A program made the translations under genes and the position numbers. The notes below the pieces were generated by a model. It was given only the letters and a program-made list of their open reading frames with translations, was not told where the DNA came from and did not search any database. From assembly GCA_964503595.1 (NCBI GenBank), contig CAZDAM010000021.1, positions 1 to 36,663 on the forward strand: a DNA stretch of 36,663 nucleotides, written 5' to 3'. This DNA comes from CAZDAM01 sp964503595 (GTDB lineage: Bacteria; Muiribacteriota; UBA6191). Of the stretch, positions 1 to 8,872 are shown in pieces. The stretch's first letter is position 1, and every line of letters begins with the position of its first letter.

Positions 1-1209
1 GTGGAACTTCACTGCCATACCCTGGAAAGCCTGAGGGGTGGAACCCAAATCCTAAGGCCTGATGGCAATCGACAGCTTTCCGTAATGGAAATCATGGGTA
101 TTCTCGGCAGCCTGGTTCTTCTTCCCATGCTGATCCTCAGACTCAATGCTATCTTCGGCGCCCTTCTCTCCCTGGGCATGGGCTTTGGCTGGCTCTATTT
201 CTGCCACTTCATGTTTCACTACAACAATCTGTACTATCAGGCCACTCCCATGGCCGCCTCCATACTCTTTGTCTATATCTTCCTGACCACCCACGAATAC
301 ATCATGGAAGAGAAAGAAAAGGCCAAGACCAGGGATGCCTTCAGCCGCTACGTCAACAAGTCCGTTGTGGACTCGGTTCTCAACGATCCGGACATGCTCA
401 AGCTTGAAGGCCAGCGCCGCGAAATGACTGTGCTGTTCTCGGATGTCAGGGGCTTTACCACAATTTCCGAGAAACTCGAACCGGAAGTTCTGGTTGAGGT
501 CATGAATACCTATCTGACCGAAATGACCAATATCCTGCTGGATTATGACGGAACCCTCGACAAATTCATCGGTGATGCCGTCATGGCCTTCTGGGGAGCC
601 CCCCTGAATCAGCCCAATCACGCCGAACTGGCCACCAAGACTGCCATTGACATGAATAAGGAAGTCGAGATTCTGGCCAAGAAAATCATGGACAAATACG
701 GAGTTGAAATGGCCATCGGGATCGGTCTGAACACCGGCCCCATGATTGTCGGCAATGTGGGTTCTTCTGAACGCTTCAACTATACCGTCCTGGGGGATGC
801 CGTGAATCTGGGAGCCCGTCTTGAGGGCCAGACCAAGAACTACGGGGCCTATCTGATCCTCAATGAAACCACCTATGAAATCGTCAAGGACTGGGTTGCC
901 GGACGCTTTCTGGATCTGATTGCCGTAAAAGGCAAGGCTCTTCCGGTGAAGATCTATGAGGTCACAGGGTATCGAAAAGAAGCTTCCGCCGAGTACCTTG
1001 AAGGCATGGCAGCCTTTGATCGGGCTGTGGACGAATACTACTACCCTGGTCGAAAATTTGCTGAGGGTATCGAAGCCTTTGAAAACCTCAAGAAATATCG
1101 TGGAGGCAAGGACAAGGCCTGCGATCTTTATATTGAACGCTGCCGGGAATTTGCCGCCAACCCACCTCCGGAAAATTGGACAGGTGTCTTTGTCGCCACT
1201 TCCAAGTAA
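1..1209 (+). CDS. Class III adenylate cyclase, membrane-anchored (5' truncated)
   Basis: Makes cyclic AMP from ATP at the cytoplasmic face of the inner membrane. The frame is open from base 1, so the N-terminus lies outside the window; in this family the missing part is often a periplasmic CHASE2 sensor, but that is inference. Three hydrophobic segments (about residues 28-48, 50-72 and 81-99) precede a linker and a complete cyclase domain (about 140-320). Metal-binding Asp are D148 (FSDVRG) and D192 (FIGDAVM). The purine-specifying pair is K188 and D266, the adenylate rather than guanylate cyclase combination. N269 and R273 are the transition-state residues, so the domain looks active. About 80 residues follow the catalytic domain. 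The GTG at base 1 should not be taken as a real start. The next gene follows 9 bases downstream. Confidence 0.9.
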   Translation: MELHCHTLESLRGGTQILRPDGNRQLSVMEIMGILGSLVLLPMLILRLNAIFGALLSLGMGFGWLYFCHFMFHYNNLYYQATPMAASILFVYIFLTTHEYIMEEKEKAKTRDAFSRYVNKSVVDSVLNDPDMLKLEGQRREMTVLFSDVRGFTTISEKLEPEVLVEVMNTYLTEMTNILLDYDGTLDKFIGDAVMAFWGAPLNQPNHAELATKTAIDMNKEVEILAKKIMDKYGVEMAIGIGLNTGPMIVGNVGSSERFNYTVLGDAVNLGARLEGQTKNYGAYLILNETTYEIVKDWVAGRFLDLIAVKGKALPVKIYEVTGYRKEASAEYLEGMAAFDRAVDEYYYPGRKFAEGIEAFENLKKYRGGKDKACDLYIERCREFAANPPPENWTGVFVATSK

Positions 1210-1218
1210 ACTGGTTTT

Positions 1219-3606
1219 ATGAATTACAAACATACCATATTCCTGACTTTTCTCACGGTCTCCACCCTTCACGCGGATTTCAAGGAAAGACTGCAGACCA
1301 TCATGGATGCTCTGCTCTATCCAATTACAAGGCATCTGCCGGAAAGTGAGCTGGAAGAAGAAAATCCAGTTGCTCCTTTTGCGGAAGCCGAGCGGATTCA
1401 GAAAGAGCTGGCCTCAAGTTCTCTTCGTTCCCGCCCTCTGGGAAAGCACTACGTGAATCTCCTCAAAACTGGTGGCAGTAAAACCCCGGGAGGAATTCTT
1501 GGTCTCCACCATGAACTGAGGAGAACCCTTCTTGAAACAGGAGATCGGGAAGCCATCAGCCAGGCTCTGGAAAGCGCGGAAACTCTCCCGGAAGATCGCT
1601 ATCAGATACAATGGGATCTCGCTCGAACTCTCCTTGTAAAGAATCCTGAAGACGAACAGGGACTGGAATTTTTAGCCTTGCTGAAAAAACTCCCTGCTAC
1701 GGAAGCGTCTCTGGACAGCCTCAGGGCCAGGGCTTCGGCCCTGATTTTTGAGGGAGAACCTCAAAAGGCACTGAAAATCCTGAAGCCTCTTCAGACAGAA
1801 AAGCCCGATGCAGAATATCTGCAGGCTCAGCTTTTCTCCGCCATGGACGACGGAGCAACCACTAGTGCCATGAATCTCCTGCCTCAGCTGGCCTCGCATT
1901 TTCCGGAAAACCTCCTGCTTCAGTGGAAGGCCATGCTTCAGTATCAGAGTGCCGACTTCTACGGTCTGATTCAGACCTATGAAAGCCACCCCAATCTGGA
2001 AATCCCTGCGGAGGAAATCCTGATTTCCTACCTTATGACCGGATCAGGAAGGCAAGCTCTTAAAACGGCTAAGCGAAACGATCTTCACGCCCTGGTGGAA
2101 GATTTCCCAGCCAACTGGGAAAAAAGCCCGGCGACAGGCAAGATTTTTGGTCTTGGACTGCTCTCTCCTGAAATACAGGAACGGGCCCTCAAAGAACTAC
2201 GGGTTTCTCCGGCTGAACTCAAAAACCTGCTGCCCCTCCTCGCAGAAGGACCCATCCGAACGACCCTGGAACAAAGACTTGAGAAAGTCGAAATCCGCCG
2301 TCCTCCTCCCGGAATGCATCCAGCCCTTTTTGCTCTTGAGCCACTACTTCAGATTCAAGGGCCCATCAACAGACTCGAAGAGGTTCTGAAGGATGCTGTC
2401 AAAAGGCTTAAGAACGCTCAGATCAGTGAAGAAGATCAGGTACGCTTTCTGATGGAACTTCCGATTCTGGAAGGACATGAGGCCAGAGAAAGAGCCTTGG
2501 CTTTCATCGGCTCCACCCTTCCCGATTCCCGCGAAATGCTTGCCCGTCTGATGCAGGGCAAACCCCAAGAAAAAGAACCTGAATTTGCTCGCCTTCCCGA
2601 GAACCCCACCGATTCAGACTACCGGGCCCGCGCAATCTGGCTTTTTGAGCAGAGCCGGATTCAGGAAGCCTACTCTCTTCTGAGCCGTATGAACCAACCA
2701 GAAAAATCCTGGCTCTGGCATCTGGCACGACTACAGAGTCTGCTTCGGACAGAAAAAACGGAAGAAGCCTTTGAAGCCGCGCATAACACTCTGGAAGTCT
2801 TCCCTGAGGCTGCAACCCACCCAGCTATTGCCCAGGCCCTGTTTCAGGGTGGTGATTTTACCGGTGCAATCATCGACAACCCTTCGGAGGACCTACCCTC
2901 CGGTGACTGGGAAATCCAGATTCTGGCAAGGGTCTTTGCCTTTGAAATCCCAGCTGCCATGGATCTTTTTCGACAACGCTCCCTCGAAATAGACTGGCCG
3001 GAGATCGAGCTGGAGGAAACCCCTGTCTCTTATGTTTTGCTTCAAAATGCCCTCCTGTCAGTTCTCACTCCAATGGCTCAGGAAGCCTATTTTCAACAGC
3101 TTGGTGAATTTCTCAATTCCGATCAGATTCGGGAACTCCTGAACAACCCTTCCATTTCCAGGGGTTCTCCTCTCGCCAAAACCCTGAAGGAACTGCTGAA
3201 AACCAAACCCCCTGTTCAGGATCCCCTCACCAGTTTTGCCCAGGGCAACTTTACCCAGGCAATTCTTGAAAACCCTTCTTTGGATCTGAGCCCAGAAGAA
3301 TGGGAAATCCAGATTCTTGCCAGGATCTTTGCCTATCGGACCCAGGAAGCCCTGGAGCTTTTTCAGAAGCGCAGTCTGGATATGCAGTGGCCCCAGCTGG
3401 AATGGAATGGTGAGATGATGCAAAAAGTCCTGTTTCAGATTGCACTCCTGCCTTCCTTAGGCCAGGAAGCCAGAAAACGCTGGTTATCCTCTCTTGAGGA
3501 AATGCTCAGTACAGAAGATGCCGGATATCTTCTGGACATAGATTCTGTGCGTACTCAGCCCGAACTTGAAGCTGCTTTAAAAACCATTATCCAAAAAAAG
3601 AAGTAG
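1219..3606 (+). CDS. Secreted helical-repeat (TPR-like) protein, 795 aa
   Basis: No specific function recognised. The first 20 or so residues form a signal peptide (MNYKHTIFLTFLTVSTLHA), with no lipobox Cys, so the protein is probably periplasmic or outer-membrane associated. The rest is rich in Leu, Glu and Ala with repeated short helical pairs of the type A..L..L....P, typical of TPR-like superhelices used for protein binding. The last third holds a tandem duplication of a 132-residue unit (from about residues 541 and 673), each copy containing WEIQILAR and RSL...WP. No catalytic motif is visible. It starts 9 bases after the cyclase and ends 20 bases before the next membrane protein gene, so these genes look co-transcribed. 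A scaffold or envelope-assembly role is possible but unproved. Confidence 0.8.
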   Translation: MNYKHTIFLTFLTVSTLHADFKERLQTIMDALLYPITRHLPESELEEENPVAPFAEAERIQKELASSSLRSRPLGKHYVNLLKTGGSKTPGGILGLHHELRRTLLETGDREAISQALESAETLPEDRYQIQWDLARTLLVKNPEDEQGLEFLALLKKLPATEASLDSLRARASALIFEGEPQKALKILKPLQTEKPDAEYLQAQLFSAMDDGATTSAMNLLPQLASHFPENLLLQWKAMLQYQSADFYGLIQTYESHPNLEIPAEEILISYLMTGSGRQALKTAKRNDLHALVEDFPANWEKSPATGKIFGLGLLSPEIQERALKELRVSPAELKNLLPLLAEGPIRTTLEQRLEKVEIRRPPPGMHPALFALEPLLQIQGPINRLEEVLKDAVKRLKNAQISEEDQVRFLMELPILEGHEARERALAFIGSTLPDSREMLARLMQGKPQEKEPEFARLPENPTDSDYRARAIWLFEQSRIQEAYSLLSRMNQPEKSWLWHLARLQSLLRTEKTEEAFEAAHNTLEVFPEAATHPAIAQALFQGGDFTGAIIDNPSEDLPSGDWEIQILARVFAFEIPAAMDLFRQRSLEIDWPEIELEETPVSYVLLQNALLSVLTPMAQEAYFQQLGEFLNSDQIRELLNNPSISRGSPLAKTLKELLKTKPPVQDPLTSFAQGNFTQAILENPSLDLSPEEWEIQILARIFAYRTQEALELFQKRSLDMQWPQLEWNGEMMQKVLFQIALLPSLGQEARKRWLSSLEEMLSTEDAGYLLDIDSVRTQPELEAALKTIIQKKK
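2839..3606 (+). repeat. Tandem 132-residue coding duplication
   Basis: Two consecutive copies of a 132-codon unit within the helical-repeat gene: the first begins near 2839, the second near 3235 and runs to the stop. Similarity extends along the whole unit: NPS.DL...WEIQILAR.FA, then A.(D/E)LF..RSL...WP, then L.Q.ALL, then a closing ..LLN/D segment. At DNA level the stretches at 2908 and 3301 share an identical run of about 17 bases, which suggests a fairly recent or conserved duplication. Confidence 0.8.
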
Positions 3607-3626
3607 AGAGCCTCAGGTTCAGCCAT

Positions 3627-5849
3627 ATGCTGGTACTGTTCCTTCTTTCTTTTCTCCTTTTGGTTCTGGCCTGGCCTCTGGGAAACCTGGTCTTTCCCTT
3701 CCACCCGATTCAGGCTCTGCGACCCTTGCTCTGCTGGGCCCGGATCGGCTCTGGCCTTCTCATCCTGGCCTGGCTTCTGCAGCTTCAATCCGTTTTTTAT
3801 GCCCTAAGCCCCTGGGCCCTGCTTCTCCCCGCACTTTCAAGCTTTCTTCTTCTTACCCGCCTTCGGCTGAAAATTCCTCTGCGGGAATTCCTCTGGCTTC
3901 TCCTGTGTGCAATGGCTGCTTCGATTCTGACCGCGGGCTTTATTGACTATGGTGATTCCGGAATCTATCACCATCAGGCCATGGCCTGGCAGTCCCGTTT
4001 CGGAGCTGTGCCGGGACTTGCTCTTCTATGCGAGCAATACGGCTACCACAGCAGCTGGTTGAGCCTTCCAGCTCCTTTTCATCATGGTTTTCTGACCCAC
4101 CATGTTTCAAGTCTTCCCGCCACACTTATGACTGCCCTTCTTCTGATGGGCTCAACCCTTTTTCTCTTCCCGAAAAGAAGCTTCCGGCATCCCACCCTGT
4201 CCCTGATCAATACAGCCTGCCTTCTATTGCTTCTGTTTCTCTACTCAAAAGCCGTATTCAACAGTCCCAATCCCGATCTCGGGATCTTTTTGGGAACCCT
4301 GTTGCTGGCCCTGGGTATTCTTCTGACTTCCCCAGCTTTCAGACCAGCAATTCTGGCTCTATCCATCTTTGTCTTCTCTGTAAAAGGCAGTGCCCTGATC
4401 TGGATTCCTATCGCTTATTTTCTGGATCGCACTCCCTTCAAAAAAAAACTGACCCTGCTTCTTCTCCTGCCCCCTGCCATGCAAAGTATTCTGCTTTCCG
4501 GAGCCCTGTTTGCCCCTCTTCCCCTTCTACCCTTCCCCGTGAGCTGGGCCCCGAGTTTTTCCTCACTGCTGGATTCCACCCAGACCATCCGTGAATTTTC
4601 CCGCTGGGCGGGCTTCCCTCCAGCCGGGGCCAAACCCTGGGACTGGCTTATGGGCTGGACACACCGGGAACCTCTGTTGTCTTTCTCTTTAAGCACCTGT
4701 CTGGTTTTTTACCTGTCCTGTCGCTACCAGACTTCCTTCTCCCGGCACAAAAGACTTTTTCTGATCATTCTGGGACTTCTGGCTTTCAGCTTCTTTTCTT
4801 CTCCTACCTGGCGTTATGCCGCGGCTTTGGCGACCCTTCCCGCTGCCCTTTGGATCAGCCTGCCCAGGTTTTCCCAGCAGAAAAAATGGTTCCTCGGACT
4901 TGGATTTCTGGGGGTTGGATACCTGATGACGGTTCACCATCTGCATCTTCGGGGGACTCCTTTATGGGAACTTCTGGAGGCCCGCCGGCAAAGAGATGCG
5001 CTCTTCATGGAAGGAGCGCGGAGAATGGATCAGAATCAGTCGGTTTCTGCCGCCTGCTTCATGGAAGCCGCCTGTCAGAAGAGCCCTTCCGGTCATGAAT
5101 CCTGCCAGGATCTGGAAGTTCTTCAATCCCGCTTTCATCCCGAGGACTGGCAGGATTTTTATACCCTGAAAGAAAACCAGGCTTCCGAATGGCTGAATAC
5201 ACACCATAGCCCTTTGGCATCTCACTGGTATCTCCCTCCCGAAATGGTGTATAGCCAGGAGAAAGTCCTGCTTTCCACCCATCTCGCCCTTGCTGCCGGA
5301 GAAATCGATTCCCAGGAAATCGCCTACTGCTGGTCAGCCCCTCTCCCCTGCCTAACCTACCACAATGCCACCGAATGGACTTACCGTGATCAGGAAAGCC
5401 ATGACCTCCGCTATGGATTCACCAGACTAAGGAAGAGTCGGGAATTCCAGCTCTGGAACGACCAGCCTTACCGAGAAACCCTGCTCAAATCCGGCTTTCA
5501 GAACATCCAGGAAACAGCTCAGCGACTGTGCCAACAAAAGCCTGGTGGCCTGGATTGTCGAGTCGAGCTTCAAATGAAGACCTTGAAGGTTGTACTTTCC
5601 AACCTTGGCTCCCCCCCTGCCTTTGAACCCGATGCCCTGGATGGACTGAAGCAGTGCTCTATGCTTTTGAAAGAGCAGAACTGGCCCAAGTCCCTGGCCT
5701 GCGCTCATCTTCTCAAGACTGCACATCCGGAATGGGAAGAAGCCCGAAGACTCTACGAAGGCCTGATTGAAGAAGTGCCCCGTCGCGAACTTTTAAGGGT
5801 TTTCTACCAGTCTCCCATGCTTGTCTATACCCTGCCGACTATGCCATAG
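3627..5849 (+). CDS. LIC_10190-like integral membrane protein, 740 aa
   Basis: A polytopic membrane protein resembling the LIC_10190 family first named in Leptospira. The recognisable signature is the loop around residues 109-140: GDSGIYHHQAMAW, then VPGL, then Y.SSW, matching the D.GLYH.Q....W....VPGL.N.....NSSW pattern of that family. About a dozen hydrophobic helices fill residues 1-440. The C-terminal 300 residues are soluble, contain many Cys and resemble no domain I know. The overall layout (first periplasmic loop with acidic residues, multiple helices, soluble C-terminal domain) is like GT-C glycosyltransferases, so a lipid-linked sugar substrate is possible; that is inference. It sits between the helical-repeat gene and an AEC permease gene with 20 and 8 base gaps. 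Confidence 0.65.
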   Translation: MLVLFLLSFLLLVLAWPLGNLVFPFHPIQALRPLLCWARIGSGLLILAWLLQLQSVFYALSPWALLLPALSSFLLLTRLRLKIPLREFLWLLLCAMAASILTAGFIDYGDSGIYHHQAMAWQSRFGAVPGLALLCEQYGYHSSWLSLPAPFHHGFLTHHVSSLPATLMTALLLMGSTLFLFPKRSFRHPTLSLINTACLLLLLFLYSKAVFNSPNPDLGIFLGTLLLALGILLTSPAFRPAILALSIFVFSVKGSALIWIPIAYFLDRTPFKKKLTLLLLLPPAMQSILLSGALFAPLPLLPFPVSWAPSFSSLLDSTQTIREFSRWAGFPPAGAKPWDWLMGWTHREPLLSFSLSTCLVFYLSCRYQTSFSRHKRLFLIILGLLAFSFFSSPTWRYAAALATLPAALWISLPRFSQQKKWFLGLGFLGVGYLMTVHHLHLRGTPLWELLEARRQRDALFMEGARRMDQNQSVSAACFMEAACQKSPSGHESCQDLEVLQSRFHPEDWQDFYTLKENQASEWLNTHHSPLASHWYLPPEMVYSQEKVLLSTHLALAAGEIDSQEIAYCWSAPLPCLTYHNATEWTYRDQESHDLRYGFTRLRKSREFQLWNDQPYRETLLKSGFQNIQETAQRLCQQKPGGLDCRVELQMKTLKVVLSNLGSPPAFEPDALDGLKQCSMLLKEQNWPKSLACAHLLKTAHPEWEEARRLYEGLIEEVPRRELLRVFYQSPMLVYTLPTMP

Positions 5850-5857
5850 TCCGGCCC

Positions 5858-6784
5858 ATGCAAACCGCCCTGAGCCTTCTTCAAAATCTGCTGCCCCTCT
5901 ACCTCATCATGGCTTTGGGATTCTGGCTAGGGAAAACTCTGCAGATTTCCGCCCGCCCGATTGCCCGCATTCTGATTTTCAGCATTACTCCGGCTGTTGT
6001 GTTCCTCGCTGTCCTAAACGTGCCAGCCAGCCGGGATCCCCTGATCATCACCCTGGTAACCCTAAGCATTGCCTTTACTCTTTGCCTGGTTTCCCTGCCG
6101 TTTCTGATCCGTCGTCTGCCCAAAGGTCTGGGACGGCTCTCAGCCCTGGCTCTTGGAACCGGCAATACCGGCTATTTCGGTATCCCCCTCTGCACGATTC
6201 TCTTCGGGCCTGAAGGAGGAGCACTGGCCGTTTTTGCCGCTATGGGCCAGACCCTCTATGAAAACACCCTCGGCTACTATGTCCTGTGCCGCCATGAAGC
6301 CCAGATGCGGGAGGCCCTGTTCAGAGTCCTGAAACTTCCGGCGGTGCATGCCATTGTGATGGCCCTGATTCTAAGATCCCTTGATCTTGAATCGCCGGCC
6401 CTCCTGACCAAATCCCTGGAGCTTCTCAAGGGAGCCTATGCACCGCTTGGCATGATGCTCATCGGCCTGGCCCTGGCAGAAACCAGCTCCTTGTCCCAAC
6501 CTGATGACCTGGCCTTTTCCCTGGGACTGACTCTGGCAAAACCTCTTTTATGGCTGAGTCTGATGGGCACCTTTCTTCTGCTTGAAGCAACCTATTTTCC
6601 GTTTCTCAATTCCCTGACCCGCCAGGTTCTCTGGATTCAGGCCTCAGTACCGATTGCCGCCAATACAGCTGCATTTGCTCAGGAAACCGGGGTCGAGCCC
6701 GGCAAGGCGGCCCTGGCTGTGACCATGGCAACTCTGGGAGGCCTGCTGATTGTGCCACTCGCCGCGGCCCTGCTTCCTTTCTAG
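5858..6784 (+). CDS. AEC family permease (auxin efflux carrier / malate permease type)
   Basis: An inner-membrane secondary transporter of the AEC family, whose bacterial members move organic acids such as malate or malonate; the substrate here cannot be read from sequence. The 308 residues form about ten hydrophobic helices. Family features visible are the N-terminal P-L-Y-L-I-M-A-L-G-F-W-L-G segment, the conserved GNTGYFGIPL motif at about residues 101-110, and the second-half counterpart with P.A.NT.A.A. The start 8 bases after the preceding stop suggests co-transcription. The gene ends just before a structured convergent intergenic region that probably terminates transcription. Confidence 0.88.
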   Translation: MQTALSLLQNLLPLYLIMALGFWLGKTLQISARPIARILIFSITPAVVFLAVLNVPASRDPLIITLVTLSIAFTLCLVSLPFLIRRLPKGLGRLSALALGTGNTGYFGIPLCTILFGPEGGALAVFAAMGQTLYENTLGYYVLCRHEAQMREALFRVLKLPAVHAIVMALILRSLDLESPALLTKSLELLKGAYAPLGMMLIGLALAETSSLSQPDDLAFSLGLTLAKPLLWLSLMGTFLLLEATYFPFLNSLTRQVLWIQASVPIAANTAAFAQETGVEPGKAALAVTMATLGGLLIVPLAAALLPF

Positions 6785-6844
6785 AACACCGAACAGATAA
6801 ATCCGGATTCCGGGTTCTTAGACCCTGGAAATATGTATGTCTTC

Positions 6845-6899
6845 CAAAAACAGGGCATTTTGCACGACAGAAACTGTCGCCTAAAAAGGTCTGTTTTTT
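6845..6899. terminator. Possible bidirectional terminator between convergent genes
   Basis: Lies in the 163-base gap between the 3' ends of the AEC permease and the beta-barrel gene. An outer stem pairs AAAAACAG (6846-6853) with CTGTTTTT (6891-6898); an inner perfect hairpin CGACAG-AAA-CTGTCG lies at 6865-6879. The T-run after the outer stem serves the + strand, and the A-run before it gives a T-run on the minus transcript. The outer loop is large, so this is weaker than a compact intrinsic terminator. A smaller imperfect hairpin lies just upstream, near 6814-6832. Confidence 0.4.
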
Positions 6900-6947
6900 A
6901 AGGGATACACCCCAGAAGAAAACCTTTATCTTCTCGGTGCTCTGGGA

Positions 6948-8078
6948 TTAGAATCGGCGATGCCAGCCCAAGGAAACCCCCCTTAGAACAAAAGGATCAT
7001 TCTTGGTACCGGCCAGATTCTGGCGGGACGGTTCGCTGACACTCAGGTAACGGTAGCCCAGACTGAAGCTGGTGTCCCTTCTCATCCAGCGCCGAAGCTC
7101 TACTTCGAAATCAAGAAGCGTCTGGGTTCTTTGGCCGGACTCCTGAATCCTGACAGACTGGGCCAGCACACCTGCCCGACTGATCTGATCCACACTGAGA
7201 CGGTGAGTCTGATCAACATGCATCAGATGGATCAGGGCAGAGGAATTCAGGGCAACCGAACCTGTCAGCTCTCTTTGAAAGGAAAAACCGGTGTAAAGAC
7301 CAGGGCCCTCACTTTTTACGGAATCTTCGCCCTGCTCCAGCACCACCGGATCCGAGGCTCCGTTGGGTACGTTGGGATCACGGGGAATCTGAATCGCATT
7401 CAGTCCCAGACGGTCATTGCCCCTGACCCGCTCAAAGCGTTTCAGTCTCTGCCAGGAAAGACCCCGAAGCCAGGAAAAGCGCATATCCCCCCGATGTTCA
7501 AGCTCTATATCCTGACCTGCTTTCAAAAGATCCAGATTGGTTTCAGCAAGCCCCAGAACGTCGGAGTTTCTGCCCCCAAAAACCAGGTTATAACCCTGAT
7601 TGGACTGGGGCAGCTGAAATTCTTCTTCCCGGTCCAGACGAAACCAGGAAAATTCCACGGGCTTTTCCCAAAGGCGGCGTCTGGCACTCAATTCGATGCC
7701 TGGGCCGTGAGTATCAAAGCCAATGGTTCCCTCAACCCCACCAAGGTTATTCAGACGATAACCCAGAGTCTGATCCCAGTTGGATGCCTCAAGGTAGAAT
7801 AGCTTCAGCTCCAGACCCTTCTCATGCAGGGCAACCGGATCCGGAAAACGCCGTTCTTCGTAGCCAAGAGCATCAAGATGCTTCTGGGCATGAGACTCCC
7901 AGTACGGTTTTGTCAGATGAGCCACGGGAGATGGCAGAGGACTTTCCAACTCCTGCCAGTTTGCGGAAAAATCGACCTGATTGGAAGCCTGAAAGCCCTG
8001 CCCCAGTGGACGGGCGTACCCGACAAAATCAAACAAAAAGAAGCCTAGAATAGCCATTTTTGGCCATAATTTAGGCAT
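6948..8078 (-). CDS. Probable outer-membrane beta-barrel protein
   Basis: No family recognised. From the chosen ATG at 8078 the protein is 376 residues with a likely signal peptide (MPKLWPKMAILGFFLFDFV, cleavage near GYA-RPLG). The mature chain has many alternating hydrophobic/polar strands with aromatic ends (for example LELKLFYLEAS, VEFSWFRLDRE, LLDFEVELRRW, FSLGYRYLSVS) and ends in ...SLGWHRRF, a C-terminal Phe as used for beta-barrel insertion. The start is uncertain: the frame is open to a GTG at 8159, and an ATG at 8057 is also possible; none has a convincing ribosome site. It is transcribed divergently from the MerR-like gene and convergently with the AEC permease. Function unknown; a surface or porin-like role is inference. 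Confidence 0.65.
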   Translation of the reverse strand: MPKLWPKMAILGFFLFDFVGYARPLGQGFQASNQVDFSANWQELESPLPSPVAHLTKPYWESHAQKHLDALGYEERRFPDPVALHEKGLELKLFYLEASNWDQTLGYRLNNLGGVEGTIGFDTHGPGIELSARRRLWEKPVEFSWFRLDREEEFQLPQSNQGYNLVFGGRNSDVLGLAETNLDLLKAGQDIELEHRGDMRFSWLRGLSWQRLKRFERVRGNDRLGLNAIQIPRDPNVPNGASDPVVLEQGEDSVKSEGPGLYTGFSFQRELTGSVALNSSALIHLMHVDQTHRLSVDQISRAGVLAQSVRIQESGQRTQTLLDFEVELRRWMRRDTSFSLGYRYLSVSEPSRQNLAGTKNDPFVLRGVSLGWHRRF

Positions 8079-8172
8079 GGCAGATCTTGAAATCCGGGCT
8101 TTATCTGGGGTTTCCTGTTCCATCATCGCCGCAAGCATCGACAATTTGGTTTGGCACACTTCCTTTTCTGCA

Positions 8173-8201
8173 TTGTTTGCAGTTTGTTCTCAGCCTATAA
8201 T
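8173..8201 (+). promoter_or_regulatory. Sigma-70-type promoter for the MerR-like gene
   Basis: TTGTTT (8173-8178), a 17-base spacer and a perfect TATAAT (8196-8201). Transcription would begin about 25 bases before the TTG start at 8231. GGCAC (near 8153) and GTGCC (8211-8215) form a loose inverted pair around the promoter, a possible operator. Confidence 0.7.
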
Positions 8202-8230
8202 TAACAAAAAGTGCCAAAGGAGCAGAGGTT

Positions 8231-8872
8231 TTGTCCAATAAGGAATCTCATAAGGGAATGCGCTGGTTTGATATCCGCAACCGCAACTACTGGAGGGTGT
8301 CCGGCAAGAAGGAGTACACCATTCAGGAAGTTGCCGATCTCACCGGAATCACTGTGCGAACCTTACGAAACTACCTCAAGGGCTATGACGAAATCCTGAC
8401 CCCCAAACGCGGCTATTACAACAGCCTGGTTTTTTCCGAGGTCGATGTCAAAACCTTTGTCATGATCAAGACGCTGATCAAGGACGGCCTCAAGCAGGAA
8501 CAGATTCTGGACAAGGTCAGGGAAGAACGGGAAGCCCTCAAAGAACAGATGAGCCCCCAGGAGACCAAGGAAGAACCAGCCCAAAAAGAGGAAAATCTTC
8601 CTGCTGCAGCCCGGCACCCAAACCTTCCCGCAGAAGAGCCCTCCGAAGAATTCCTGTGCATCCAGAGCCGTATGGAAAAGCAGCAGAAACTGCTGGAGGA
8701 AATGGGACGCTGGTTCATGAATGCCGAGGAACGCTCCATTCATCTCCAAAGTCGCCTGACCCGCATGGAAGAGACTCTTGAAGAAATTCGCCGGGAGCAG
8801 AAAAGCACTTTTTTCACCCGGCTGGCAGATTCCACCACTGCCTTCTGGCAGGCTCTCACCCGTTCGTTTTAA
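8231..8872 (+). CDS. MerR-like DNA-binding regulator with C-terminal coiled coil
   Basis: A probable transcription regulator. Residues about 28-90 form a MerR-type winged helix-turn-helix (YTIQEVADLTGITVRTLRNYLKG, then a wing with ..RGYYNS.VFSEVDV). After this comes a Pro/Glu/Gln-rich linker (about 95-140) and a charged coiled coil (about 142-195), with no Cys-based metal-sensing segment, so it is not a classical metal or redox MerR sensor. The TTG start at 8231 is supported by AAAGGAG eight bases upstream and by the promoter at 8173-8201. Targets are unknown; the divergent beta-barrel gene is a candidate. The 3' end overlaps the convergent YqgF-like gene by 17 bases. Confidence 0.8.
   Translation: MSNKESHKGMRWFDIRNRNYWRVSGKKEYTIQEVADLTGITVRTLRNYLKGYDEILTPKRGYYNSLVFSEVDVKTFVMIKTLIKDGLKQEQILDKVREEREALKEQMSPQETKEEPAQKEENLPAAARHPNLPAEEPSEEFLCIQSRMEKQQKLLEEMGRWFMNAEERSIHLQSRLTRMEETLEEIRREQKSTFFTRLADSTTAFWQALTRSF

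Noticed and set aside
52..1335. 427-codon open frame on the minus strand opposite the adenylate cyclase
   Set aside because: The + strand frame has all cyclase catalytic residues; the minus frame has no recognisable domain.
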